The notes beneath the pieces are model-generated. The model did no database searches and was not told the DNA's origin. It saw only the letters and a list, made by a program, of their open reading frames with translations. A DNA stretch of 64,000 bases from Streptomyces melanogenes (lineage in GTDB: Bacteria; Actinomycetota; Actinomycetes; Streptomycetales; Streptomycetaceae). The translations under genes and the position numbers were made by a program. Shown in pieces: positions 1 to 7,331 of the stretch. The stretch spans positions 307,226 to 371,225 of the forward strand of contig NZ_BMTS01000009.1 in the NCBI RefSeq assembly GCF_014649795.1, in the 5' to 3' direction. How positions within the stretch are numbered: the first letter of the stretch is position 1; each line of letters opens with the position of its first letter.

Positions 1-204
1 GCGGCCCCCGAGACCCTGGACGCCGTCGCCACCGAGATGCGCCGCATCGTCGACGAGTGCTACGCCGTGGCGTGCCGCCTGCTGCGCGAGCACCGCCCCA
101 AGCTGGACACCCTCGCCGAGGCGCTGCTCAAGAACGAGACGCTGGAGGAGGAGGCCGCGTACCGCGCGGCGGGCATCCCGCGCCTGGCGAAGACGGACTC
201 CTGA
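1..204 (+). CDS. ftsH: FtsH-type AAA+ zinc metalloprotease, C-terminal end (partial)
   Basis: The first 67 codons are open from base 1 and stop at TGA 202-204. They read as the extreme C-terminus of an FtsH/M41 peptidase: a helical stretch with EMRRIVDECYAVACRLLREH, then LDTLAEALLKNETLEEE, which matches the helix downstream of the FtsH protease active site. FtsH is a membrane-bound ATP-dependent protease that degrades misfolded membrane proteins and some regulators. The AAA module and the HEXXH site lie outside the window, so the assignment rests on this tail alone. The gene converges on the methyltransferase that follows, with a gap of only about 50 bases and no strong terminator. Confidence 0.7.
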   Translation, partial: AAPETLDAVATEMRRIVDECYAVACRLLREHRPKLDTLAEALLKNETLEEEAAYRAAGIPRLAKTDS

Positions 205-253
205 GCGGACCCGGGACTCGCCCTACGCGCGCGTGGACGCGGACTCCGGCCCT

Positions 254-1099
254 CTACGGCGTACGCGCGATCAGATAGCGGAACACGTTCGGCATCCACA
301 CCGTGCCGTCCCGGCGCAGATGCGGGTGCAGCGCCTCCGTCAGCTCCTTCTCGACCTGGACCTGGTCGGTGGCCCGGGCCGCCGCGTCGAACAGGCCCGT
401 CGACAGCAGCCCGCGCACCGCGCTGTCGGTGTCCGCGTAGCCGAACGGGCACGCCACCCGCCCCGAACCGTCGGGCCGCAGCCCCGCCCGCGCCGCCAGG
501 TCCTCCAGGTCGTCGCGCAGGCTCGGCCGCCAGCGCGGCGCGTCGGTGAGCCGGGCCGCCACCCGCAGCACGCCCGAGGTGGCACACCGCTCCGGCGGGC
601 CCCAGCCCGCCAGCACCACCGCGGCGCCGCGCTCGGCGAGCCCCACCGCGGCCTCGAGGGCCGGGCCGAGGCCGTCCGCGTCGCCCGCCGCACAGCCCAC
701 CGGCTCGAAGGCGGTCACCAGGTCGTAGCGGGCCCCGGCCGGACCGGCCGCGGCCCGCGGGCCGCCCTCCAGGACCCGGGCGTCGTCGCGGTCCCCGGCG
801 CGCCCCCACACCCCCTCCGGCAGCAGCCGCTCACGAGCCAGCGCGAGCCGCTCCGGCCGGGTGTCGACACCCGTCACGCGCGCGCCGCGCGCGGCCGCCA
901 TCAACAGGGCGAGCCCGGAGCCGCAGCCCAGGCCGAGCAGCCGGGTGGCGGGTCCCACCTCCAGCCGCTCGTACACCGCTTCGTAGAGCGGTACCAGCAT
1001 CCGCTCCTGGATCTCCGCCCAGTCACGCGCGCGTGCACACGCCTGCGCGGGTGGGGCGGAGGCCGCGGGGGACTGGTGCCGGACGAGCGTAGGTGTCAT
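254..1099 (-). CDS. Class I SAM-dependent methyltransferase
   Basis: 281 residues. The glycine-rich SAM-binding loop LLGLGCGSG is at about residues 54-62, followed by the acidic strand end TGVDTRPE typical of motif II in Rossmann-fold methyltransferases. The rest is rich in alanine, glycine and arginine and gives no hint of substrate. It is transcribed divergently from the prolyl-tRNA synthetase gene with about 165 bases between start codons, so the two may share a regulatory region. No catalytic signature separates protein, RNA or small-molecule methylation. Family membership is secure; function is unknown. Confidence 0.72.
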   Translation of the reverse strand: MTPTLVRHQSPAASAPPAQACARARDWAEIQERMLVPLYEAVYERLEVGPATRLLGLGCGSGLALLMAAARGARVTGVDTRPERLALARERLLPEGVWGRAGDRDDARVLEGGPRAAAGPAGARYDLVTAFEPVGCAAGDADGLGPALEAAVGLAERGAAVVLAGWGPPERCATSGVLRVAARLTDAPRWRPSLRDDLEDLAARAGLRPDGSGRVACPFGYADTDSAVRGLLSTGLFDAAARATDQVQVEKELTEALHPHLRRDGTVWMPNVFRYLIARTP

Positions 1100-1226
1100 G
1101 GAAAGCGCCCCAATCCGCAGAAGAGGTCAGCCGTGCGCTGATGGAAAGCCCCCGTGAACGTGCGGTCGCACTCCCCCCGTATGCCAGGGAACTCCGCATC
1201 CGCCATCGCGTCCAGAGGGAGGGCGA

Positions 1227-1264
1227 TTCACGTTCGGGGCCGCCGGGCCCGTACCATTCGCGCC
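1227..1264 (+). promoter_or_regulatory. Putative leaderless promoter of proS
   Basis: TACCAT at 1252-1257 fits a -10 element. TTCACG at 1227-1232 is a weak -35 with a long 19-base spacer. The proS ATG begins at 1265, seven bases after the -10, and no Shine-Dalgarno sequence precedes it. Transcription should therefore start at or next to the A of the start codon. This is inferred from spacing and the missing ribosome-binding site only. Confidence 0.45.
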
Positions 1265-2677
1265 ATGGCAAAGGCACCCGTTCTCACGCCCCAGGCGGAA
1301 GACTTCCCCCGCTGGTACCAGGATCTGATCAACAAGGCCGAGCTCGCGGACAACGGTCCGGTGCGCGGCACCATGGTGATCCGACCGTACGGCTACGGCC
1401 TGTGGGAGCGGATGCAGCAGGAGATGGACGCGCGGATCAAGGACGCGGGTGCGCAGAACGCGTACTTCCCGCTGTTCATCCCGCAGTCCTACCTGACCCG
1501 CGAGGCCGAGCACGTCGAGGGCTTCGCGCCCGAGCTCGCGGTGGTCACGCACGGCGGCGGCAAGGAGCTCGAAGAGCCCGTCGTGGTGCGCCCCACCTCC
1601 GAGACGATCATCAACGACTACTTCTCGAAGTGGGTGCAGAGCTACCGCGACCTGCCCCTGCTCATCAACCAGTGGGCCAACGTGGTCCGTTGGGAGATGC
1701 GGCCGCGCGTGTTCCTCCGTACGAGTGAGTTCCTCTGGCAGGAGGGCCACACCGCGCACGCCACCTACGAGGACGCCCGCGACTACGCGGCGCGCATCCA
1801 CAAGGACGTCTACGCGGACTTCATGATCAACGTCCTGGGCATCGACGTGGTCCTGGGCCGCAAGACGCCCAAGGAGCGGTTCGCCGGCGCCATCAACACC
1901 CTCACGCTCGAAGGCATGATGGGCGACGGCAAGGCCCTCCAGATGGGCACCAGCCACGAGCTGGGCACCAACTTCGCCAAGGCCTTCAACACCCAGTACC
2001 TGTCCAAGGACGGCAAGCAGGAGCTGGTCTGGCAGACCTCGTGGGGCGTCTCCACCCGCATGGTCGGCGGTCTGATCATGTCGCACGGCGACGACAACGG
2101 CCTGCGGGTGCCGCCGCGCCTGGCGCACGTCCAGGTCGTCGTCATGGCGATCAAGGGCGACGAGGCCGTCGCCAAGGTCCGCGAGCTCGGCGACCGCCTG
2201 AAGGCGCTGGGCATCCGCGTCCAGGTCGACGACCGGGTGGACACCCCCTTCGGCCGCCGCGCGGTGGACTGGGAGCTCAAGGGCGTGCCCGTACGCGTCG
2301 AGATCGGCCCGCGCGACCTGGAGGCCGGCACCGCGATGCTCGCCCGCCGCATCCCCGGCGGCAAGGAGCCCGTCTCCATCGACGCGCTCGGCGAACTGCT
2401 GCCGAAGGTCCTCGAAGAGGACCAGGCGCAGCTGCTGCGCGAGTCCCGCGAGCGCCGCGAGACCCGCACCAGCGAGGTCACCACCCTGGAGGAGGCCGCC
2501 GAGGCCGCCACCGCCGGCGGCTGGGCGCGCATCCCGTGGGCGACCCTGGGCGCCGAGGGCGAGGCCAAGCTCGCCGAGCAGGCCGTGTCCGTACGGTGTC
2601 TGGTCGCCGAGGACGGGTCGGTCCCCGAGGCCGACGACGCCCCCGGTACCGTCGCCATCGTCGCCCGCTCCTACTGA
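1265..2677 (+). CDS. proS: Prolyl-tRNA synthetase, ProS type 3
   Basis: 470 residues; charges tRNA-Pro with proline. Class II motif 2 is RTSEFLWQEGHTAHAT, and motif 3 includes GLIMSHGDDNGLRVPPRLA. There is no editing insertion between motifs 2 and 3, the anticodon-binding domain is followed by a short C-terminal domain, and the chain ends in tyrosine. This is the archaeal/eukaryotic-like type-3 layout, not the bacterial type 1 of about 570 residues. The frame is open upstream, but MAKAPVLTPQAEDF is the conserved N-terminus and lies just behind a -10-like box, so ATG 1265 is chosen. The neighbouring genes are unrelated to translation. Some actinobacteria carry both ProS types, so this may be a second copy. 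Confidence 0.95.
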   Translation: MAKAPVLTPQAEDFPRWYQDLINKAELADNGPVRGTMVIRPYGYGLWERMQQEMDARIKDAGAQNAYFPLFIPQSYLTREAEHVEGFAPELAVVTHGGGKELEEPVVVRPTSETIINDYFSKWVQSYRDLPLLINQWANVVRWEMRPRVFLRTSEFLWQEGHTAHATYEDARDYAARIHKDVYADFMINVLGIDVVLGRKTPKERFAGAINTLTLEGMMGDGKALQMGTSHELGTNFAKAFNTQYLSKDGKQELVWQTSWGVSTRMVGGLIMSHGDDNGLRVPPRLAHVQVVVMAIKGDEAVAKVRELGDRLKALGIRVQVDDRVDTPFGRRAVDWELKGVPVRVEIGPRDLEAGTAMLARRIPGGKEPVSIDALGELLPKVLEEDQAQLLRESRERRETRTSEVTTLEEAAEAATAGGWARIPWATLGAEGEAKLAEQAVSVRCLVAEDGSVPEADDAPGTVAIVARSY

Positions 2678-2739
2678 GCGGCCCGCGGCCCGTTCCGGTC
2701 GGCCGAAAACGCCTCTTGCGCACCGGCTGATTTCTGGAA

Positions 2740-2772
2740 CCCCGGCGCGTGGACATCATCTACGCGCCGGGG
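2740..2772 (+). terminator. Hairpin terminator after proS
   Basis: CCCCGGCGCGT (2740-2750) pairs perfectly with ACGCGCCGGGG (2762-2772) around an 11-base loop, 60 bases past the proS stop. There is no U-tract, as is usual for high-GC actinobacteria. The remainder of 2773-2937 holds no gene; a second small hairpin, TGCCCCGG/CCGGGGCA, lies at about 2893-2918 just before the next gene. Confidence 0.6.
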
Positions 2773-2937
2773 CGTACGCGCCGCTACGTACTACCTTGGT
2801 GTGAGCTGTGAGGCTTCTCCGCAGATCAGCGCACCCGCCCTCGTCCGGACGCATCAACGGCAACTGACGGGTACGTGCAAATTATTTGGGATGCCCCGGA
2901 ATAGGAACACCGGGGCACTCCGGCTCGTTGTCACGAC

Positions 2938-3531
2938 GTGAGCACGACACCACCTGTTCTCGCCGCAGAGCTGGCGCAGGCGTGGGCCGACATTCAGCGG
3001 TACCACCCCGAGCTGCCTGACCTTGCCGCGCCCGAGTCCCTGATCGGAGAGTCGTCGTCCGCCTGCGGCGCCGAGCTCTCCTTCGAGCGACTGCTCCACG
3101 AGGCAGTCCACGGCATTGCCGCCGCCCGGGGTGTCCGCGACACATCCCGGGCCGGGCGATACCACAACCGCAGATTCCTGGCCATCGCCGAGGAGCTCGG
3201 CCTCGACCATCCCGAGGAACCGCACCCCAGCAGCGGCTTCTCCCTGGTCGCGCTGAACCCCGAGGCGAGGCGCCGCTACCGGCCGACGATCGAGCGGCTG
3301 CAGCGGGCCCTCAAGGCACACACCGTGGCCACCGCCGCCGACACCAAGCGCTCCTTCAGAGGCCCGGCGGCCCGGCACGGCTCCTCCGGCGGCGGCGTCC
3401 GCGTCAAGGCCGTCTGCGACTGCGGCCGCAACGTGCGCGTCGTTCCCTCCGTGCTCGCCCAGGCGCCGATCGTCTGCGGCGGCTGCGGCAAGCCGTTCCG
3501 CATCCCCGAGGTCGTGGCCGCGGCGAGCTGA
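2938..3531 (+). CDS. SprT-like zinc metalloprotein
   Basis: 197 residues from GTG 2938. HEAVH at residues 54-58 matches the HEXXH zinc site of SprT-like proteins, and RYHNRRF about 20 residues later offers a third ligand, as in that family. The C-terminal 40 residues hold a CxC...CxxC zinc ribbon (CDCG, then CGGCG). SprT/Spartan-like proteins include proteases acting on DNA-protein crosslinks; whether this one is a protease is inference. No convincing Shine-Dalgarno sequence precedes the start. A small hairpin and an unusually A+T-rich stretch (about 2876-2892) lie upstream. It stands alone between proS and rpsP. Confidence 0.72.
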   Translation: MSTTPPVLAAELAQAWADIQRYHPELPDLAAPESLIGESSSACGAELSFERLLHEAVHGIAAARGVRDTSRAGRYHNRRFLAIAEELGLDHPEEPHPSSGFSLVALNPEARRRYRPTIERLQRALKAHTVATAADTKRSFRGPAARHGSSGGGVRVKAVCDCGRNVRVVPSVLAQAPIVCGGCGKPFRIPEVVAAAS

Positions 3532-3786
3532 TCCCGGACCGGTCGCCGGACGGGGGCGGCGCGGGCCGGGAGGCGGACACAACACGCAGGTGCGCCGCCC
3601 GGGGGTGCCCCACGGACCCCCGGCGTGCCCGGCGCCGGCATGTGGCACAATGGCTAGCTGTACTCGACAGCCGCACAGGAACCCTCTCGCCTCCGGCTGA
3701 CGCGTCCATCGGGCACTCCGAGTACCGCAACCCCACGTGGCATCCCGTTGTGCCCAACCACGTCAAGACCAGGAGACACCACTCCA

Positions 3787-4227
3787 GTGGCAGTCAAGAT
3801 CAAGCTCAAGCGCCTCGGCAAGATTCGCCAGCCGCACTACCGCATCGTCGTCGCCGACGCCCGCACCCGTCGTGACGGTCGCGCGATCGAAGAGATCGGT
3901 ATCTACCACCCGACGTACAACCCGTCGCGCATCGAGGTCGACGCCGAGCGTGCGCAGTACTGGCTCTCGGTCGGCGCCCAGCCCACCGAGGCCGTGCTCG
4001 CCATCCTGAAGCTGACCGGTGACTGGCAGGCGCACAAGGGCCTCCCGGCCCCCGCGCCGCTGCTGCAGCCGGAGACGAAGGAGAGCAAGCGCCGCTCCTT
4101 CGACGAGTTCGCCAAGGCTCTCGAGGGCGACGACGCCAAGGGTGAGGCCATCACCCCCAAGGCCAAGAAGGCTGACAAGAAGGCGGACGAGGCTGCGGCC
4201 GACGCCGCCGAGTCGACCGAGGCCTGA
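3787..4227 (+). CDS. rpsP: Small ribosomal subunit protein bS16
   Basis: 146 residues. The S16 fold occupies the first 80 or so: MAVKIKLKRLGKIRQPHYRI, then VADARTRRDGRAIEEIG and the YNPSRIEVD segment. The tail is longer than in E. coli (82 residues), rich in lysine, alanine and acidic residues, and typical of Streptomyces. GTG 3787 is chosen because it gives the canonical N-terminus and follows AGGAGA (3771-3776). The 255 bases before it hold no gene; CACAAT near 3645 is a possible -10. It heads the block rpsP-khpA-rimM-trmD with two bases between it and khpA. Confidence 0.97.
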   Translation: MAVKIKLKRLGKIRQPHYRIVVADARTRRDGRAIEEIGIYHPTYNPSRIEVDAERAQYWLSVGAQPTEAVLAILKLTGDWQAHKGLPAPAPLLQPETKESKRRSFDEFAKALEGDDAKGEAITPKAKKADKKADEAAADAAESTEA

Positions 4228-4229
4228 GC

Positions 4230-4469
4230 ATGCTCGAGGAGGCTCTTGAGCACCTCGTGAAGGGCATCGTCGACAACCCCGACGACGTGCAGGTCGCCTC
4301 GCGCACCCTGCGCCGGGGGCGCGTGCTGGAGGTCCGGGTCCACCCCGACGACCTCGGCAAGGTGATCGGCCGCAACGGCCGCACCGCCCGCGCCCTGCGT
4401 ACCGTCGTGGGCGCCATCGGTGGCCGTGGGATCCGCGTCGACCTCGTCGACGTGGACCAGGTCCACTGA
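4230..4469 (+). CDS. khpA: KH-domain RNA-binding protein KhpA
   Basis: 79 residues forming one type II KH domain, with the nucleic-acid-gripping GxxG loop in VIGRNGRTARAL. KhpA proteins bind RNA globally, often together with KhpB, and in some bacteria influence cell division and elongation. The gene begins two bases after rpsP and is followed by a hairpin before rimM. This position is conserved in many Gram-positive bacteria. Length and sequence are standard. Confidence 0.95.
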   Translation: MLEEALEHLVKGIVDNPDDVQVASRTLRRGRVLEVRVHPDDLGKVIGRNGRTARALRTVVGAIGGRGIRVDLVDVDQVH

Positions 4470-4501
4470 CAAAGTTGGTCGTTTTACAAGATGCGCCGGC
4501 T

Positions 4502-4537
4502 CGGGCCGGGGAGGGCCATGGTGCCCACCCCGGCCCG
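4502..4537 (+). terminator. Hairpin between khpA and rimM
   Basis: CGGGCCGGGG (4502-4511) pairs perfectly with CCCCGGCCCG (4528-4537) around a 16-base loop in the 113-base khpA-rimM gap, with no U-tract. It may terminate part of the rpsP-khpA transcript or protect its 3' end, which would let ribosomal protein output exceed that of the modification enzymes downstream. Confidence 0.5.
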
Positions 4538-4582
4538 CAGTCGTCTCTGAAGCCACAGGCACCGACAGGAAAGTTGAACGAC

Positions 4583-5143
4583 GTGCAGCTGGTAGTCGCG
4601 CGGATCGGCCGCGCCCACGGCATCAAGGGCGAGGTCACCGTCGAGGTGCGCACCGACGAGCCGGAGCTGCGGCTCGCCCCCGGCGCCGTACTGGCCACCG
4701 ACCCGGCCTCCACCGGGCCGCTCACCATCGAGACCGGCCGCGTCCACAGCGGCCGTCTGCTGCTGCGCTTCGAGGGCGTACGCGACCGGACCGCCGCCGA
4801 GGCCCTGCGCAACACCCTGCTCATCGCCGACGTGGACCCGGACGAGCGTCCCGAAGAGGACGACGAGTACTACGACCACCAGCTCATCGACCTCGACGTG
4901 GTCCTCACCGACGGCACCGAGGTCGGCCGGATCACCGAGATCTCGCACCTGCCGTCCCAGGACCTCTTCATCGTGGAGCGGCCCGACGGCACCGAGGTCA
5001 TGATCCCGTTCGTCGAGGAGATCGTCACCGAGATCGACCTGGACGAGCAGCGCGCGGTCATCGACCCGCCGCCCGGCCTGATCGACGACCGCGCCGAGAT
5101 CGCCTCCGCGCGCGACGACGAGACCGACGGGAACGACGACTGA
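4583..5143 (+). CDS. rimM: Ribosome maturation factor RimM
   Basis: 186 residues. The N-terminal RimM domain opens with VQLVVARIGRAHGIKGEVTV, and the PRC-barrel domain follows around YDHQLIDLDVVLTDGTEVGR. RimM binds S19 and helps assemble the 30S head. GTG 4583 is preferred: AGGAAAG lies nine bases upstream and the residues match the family N-terminus. The frame is open for 36 codons further upstream, but that part crosses the hairpin and lacks similarity. The acidic C-terminal tail is typical of Streptomyces. Its stop overlaps the trmD start by one base (TGATG), implying translational coupling. Confidence 0.95.
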   Translation: MQLVVARIGRAHGIKGEVTVEVRTDEPELRLAPGAVLATDPASTGPLTIETGRVHSGRLLLRFEGVRDRTAAEALRNTLLIADVDPDERPEEDDEYYDHQLIDLDVVLTDGTEVGRITEISHLPSQDLFIVERPDGTEVMIPFVEEIVTEIDLDEQRAVIDPPPGLIDDRAEIASARDDETDGNDD

Positions 5144-5964
5144 TGCGCCTCGACGTCGTAACGATCTTCCCCGAGTACCTGGAGCCCCTGAACGTCTCCC
5201 TCGTCGGCAAGGCACGCGCGCGTGGACAGCTCGACGTCCACGTACACGACCTGCGGGAGTGGACCTACGACCGGCACAACACGGTCGACGACACCCCCTA
5301 CGGCGGCGGCCCCGGCATGGTCATGAAGACCGAGCCCTGGGGCGCCTGCCTCGACGACGCGCTGGCCGACGGGTACGAGGCGGGGGCGCACGGCCCCGTC
5401 ATGGTCGTGCCCACGCCCAGCGGACGGCCCTTCACCCAGGAACTCGCCGTCGAGCTCTCCGCCAAGCCGTGGCTGATCTTCACGCCCGCGCGCTACGAGG
5501 GCATCGACCGCCGCGTCATGGACGAGTACGCCACGCGGATACCGGTGTACGAGGTCTCCATCGGCGACTACGTCCTCGCGGGCGGGGAGGCCGCCGTCCT
5601 GGTGATCACCGAGGCGGTGGCCCGGCTGCTGCCCGGCGTCCTCGGCAACGCCGAGTCCCACCGCGACGACTCCTTCGCCCCCGGCGCCATGGCCAACCTC
5701 CTCGAAGGGCCCGTCTACACCAAGCCCCCCGAGTGGCGCGGCCGCGGCATCCCGGACGTCCTGCTCAGCGGGCACCACGGCAAGATCGCCCGCTGGCGGC
5801 GCGACGAGGCGCTGTGCCGCACCGCCCTGAATCGGCCCGACCTGATCGAGCGCTGCGACCCCGCCGCCTTCGACAAGAAGGACCGCGAGACGCTGTCCAT
5901 CCTGGGCTGGGCACCGGAGCCCGACGGCCGATTTTGGCGCAGGCCCCAGGACGTGGAAGAATAA
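5143..5964 (+). CDS. trmD: tRNA (guanine-37-N1)-methyltransferase TrmD
   Basis: 273 residues; methylates G37 of tRNAs reading CNN codons and so prevents frameshifting. It opens with MRLDVVTIFPEYL. The SPOUT trefoil-knot signature YEVSIGDYVLAGGEAAVLVI is in the middle, and the C-terminal tRNA-binding part includes LLSGHHGKIARWRRDEALCR. ATG 5143 overlaps the rimM stop. A gap of 164 bases without an obvious hairpin separates it from rplS, so rplS may have its own signal. Confidence 0.97.
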   Translation: MRLDVVTIFPEYLEPLNVSLVGKARARGQLDVHVHDLREWTYDRHNTVDDTPYGGGPGMVMKTEPWGACLDDALADGYEAGAHGPVMVVPTPSGRPFTQELAVELSAKPWLIFTPARYEGIDRRVMDEYATRIPVYEVSIGDYVLAGGEAAVLVITEAVARLLPGVLGNAESHRDDSFAPGAMANLLEGPVYTKPPEWRGRGIPDVLLSGHHGKIARWRRDEALCRTALNRPDLIERCDPAAFDKKDRETLSILGWAPEPDGRFWRRPQDVEE

Positions 5965-6128
5965 GCAGCTGCTGTACGCCCGGCCCACGCCCCTGCCACA
6001 GGGGGAAGGGCAAAGCGTTCCCCGCGCACGCGGGAGTCGCCCCACGGCGGTCCGGTGCGAACGGCAACCTGAACCCCATCACGACATTCCGCTGATGACC
6101 TGTGGCATCGGCAAGGAAGCAGAAGAAC

Positions 6129-6479
6129 ATGGCCAGCCTGCTCGACTCCGTCAACGCCGCGGCGCTCCGCACCGACGTCCCGGCCTTCCGCCCGGGTGAC
6201 ACCGTCAACGTCCACGTCCGCGTGATCGAGGGCAACCGCTCCCGTATCCAGCAGTTCAAGGGCGTTGTCATCCGCCGCCAGGGCGCCGGCGTCTCCGAGA
6301 CCTTCACGGTCCGCAAGGTCTCCTTCTCCGTCGGCGTCGAGCGCACCTTCCCGGTGAACTCCCCGATCTTCGAGAAGATCGAGCTCGTCACCCGCGGTGA
6401 CGTCCGCCGCGCGAAGCTGTACTACCTGCGCGAGCTCCGCGGCAAGGCCGCGAAGATCAAGGAGAAGCGCGACAACTGA
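6129..6479 (+). CDS. rplS: Large ribosomal subunit protein bL19
   Basis: 116 residues, the family's usual length, beginning MASLLDSVNAAALRTDVPAF. It contains the L19 core FRPGDTVNVHVRVIEGNRSR, the FKGVVIRRQG loop and the lysine/arginine-rich C-terminus. ATG 6129 is chosen over the in-frame GTG at 6102 because AAGGAAG (6113-6119) sits nine bases upstream of the ATG and the longer form would add nine atypical residues. bL19 lies at the 30S-50S interface. A short hairpin follows. Confidence 0.97.
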   Translation: MASLLDSVNAAALRTDVPAFRPGDTVNVHVRVIEGNRSRIQQFKGVVIRRQGAGVSETFTVRKVSFSVGVERTFPVNSPIFEKIELVTRGDVRRAKLYYLRELRGKAAKIKEKRDN

Positions 6480-6492
6480 GCTCCGGCTCGGC

Positions 6493-6510
6493 GGTGGGCT
6501 GCGGCCCACC
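6493..6510 (+). terminator. Short hairpin after rplS
   Basis: GGTGGGC (6493-6499) pairs with GCCCACC (6504-6510) around a four-base loop, 14 bases past the rplS stop and without a U-tract. It is a modest terminator or processing hairpin separating rplS from the signal peptidase genes. Confidence 0.4.
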
Positions 6511-6557
6511 ACACTCGCGTACGGGTCCACAGGCCGGGCGGATAGGCTCTGCCCCCG

Positions 6558-7331
6558 ATGGACACCGAAGCACAGCACACGGAGCGCGACCTCCCCTCCA
6601 CCCCTCAGCCGGGGCCGGAGCGGGGGTCGCGCTCCGCGCGTTTTCCCGCCCTCGCCGCCCTCCTGGAAGGGCCCTGGCGCAAGGCCGCGGCCCTGTTCGC
6701 GGTGTGCCTGGTCTTCCTGCTGCTGCTCAGCCACTTCGTCCTGCAGCCCTTCCTGATTCCCAGCGGCTCCATGGAGCCCACCCTGAAGGTGGGTGACCGG
6801 GTCCTGGTCAACAAGCTGGCGTACCGTTTCGGCAGCCATCCGGCCCGCGGTGACGTCGTCGTCTTCGACGGCCGGGGCTCGTTCACGGACGAGGCGCCCG
6901 AGGGGAACCCGGTGGGCAGGGCCGTTCGTTCGGCCGTTGCGGCCCTGGGGCTCACGGAGCCCGCCGGGAACGTGTACGTGAAGCGGGTCGTCGGCGTCGG
7001 CGGCGACCGGATCGTGTGCTGCGACAAGGGCGGGAGGGTGCGGGTGAACGGGACACCGGTGACCGAGGAGTACGTACACCGGGGCGACGCCCCCTCCCAG
7101 GTGCCGTTCGACATCGTGGTGCCCGACGGCACCCTCTTCGTCCTCGGCGACCACCGCTCGCGCTCCAGCGACTCCCGCGACCACCTCGGCTCCCCGGGCG
7201 GCGGCATGGTGCCGGTGGACCACGTGGTGGGCCGCGTCGACTGGATCGGCTGGCCGTTCGGCCGCTGGTCGGGGATCGGCGGCTCCGGCGCCTTCGCGCG
7301 CGTGCCCGCACCGGGCGGCGCCCATGGGTAA
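6558..7331 (+). CDS. sipW: Type I signal peptidase, first of four (SipW-like)
   Basis: 257 residues; cleaves signal peptides of exported proteins at the outer face of the membrane. A membrane segment at about residues 43-62 is followed by the catalytic serine S71 in PSGSMEPTL and the catalytic lysine K142 in VKRVVGVGGD. The later box GDHRSRSSDSRDH is the conserved GDNR-type region. A 42-residue polar cytoplasmic N-terminus precedes the anchor. Its end overlaps the next sip gene by eight bases. In S. coelicolor four such genes also lie in a row. The symbol follows that order, not a sequence comparison. Confidence 0.9.
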   Translation: MDTEAQHTERDLPSTPQPGPERGSRSARFPALAALLEGPWRKAAALFAVCLVFLLLLSHFVLQPFLIPSGSMEPTLKVGDRVLVNKLAYRFGSHPARGDVVVFDGRGSFTDEAPEGNPVGRAVRSAVAALGLTEPAGNVYVKRVVGVGGDRIVCCDKGGRVRVNGTPVTEEYVHRGDAPSQVPFDIVVPDGTLFVLGDHRSRSSDSRDHLGSPGGGMVPVDHVVGRVDWIGWPFGRWSGIGGSGAFARVPAPGGAHG

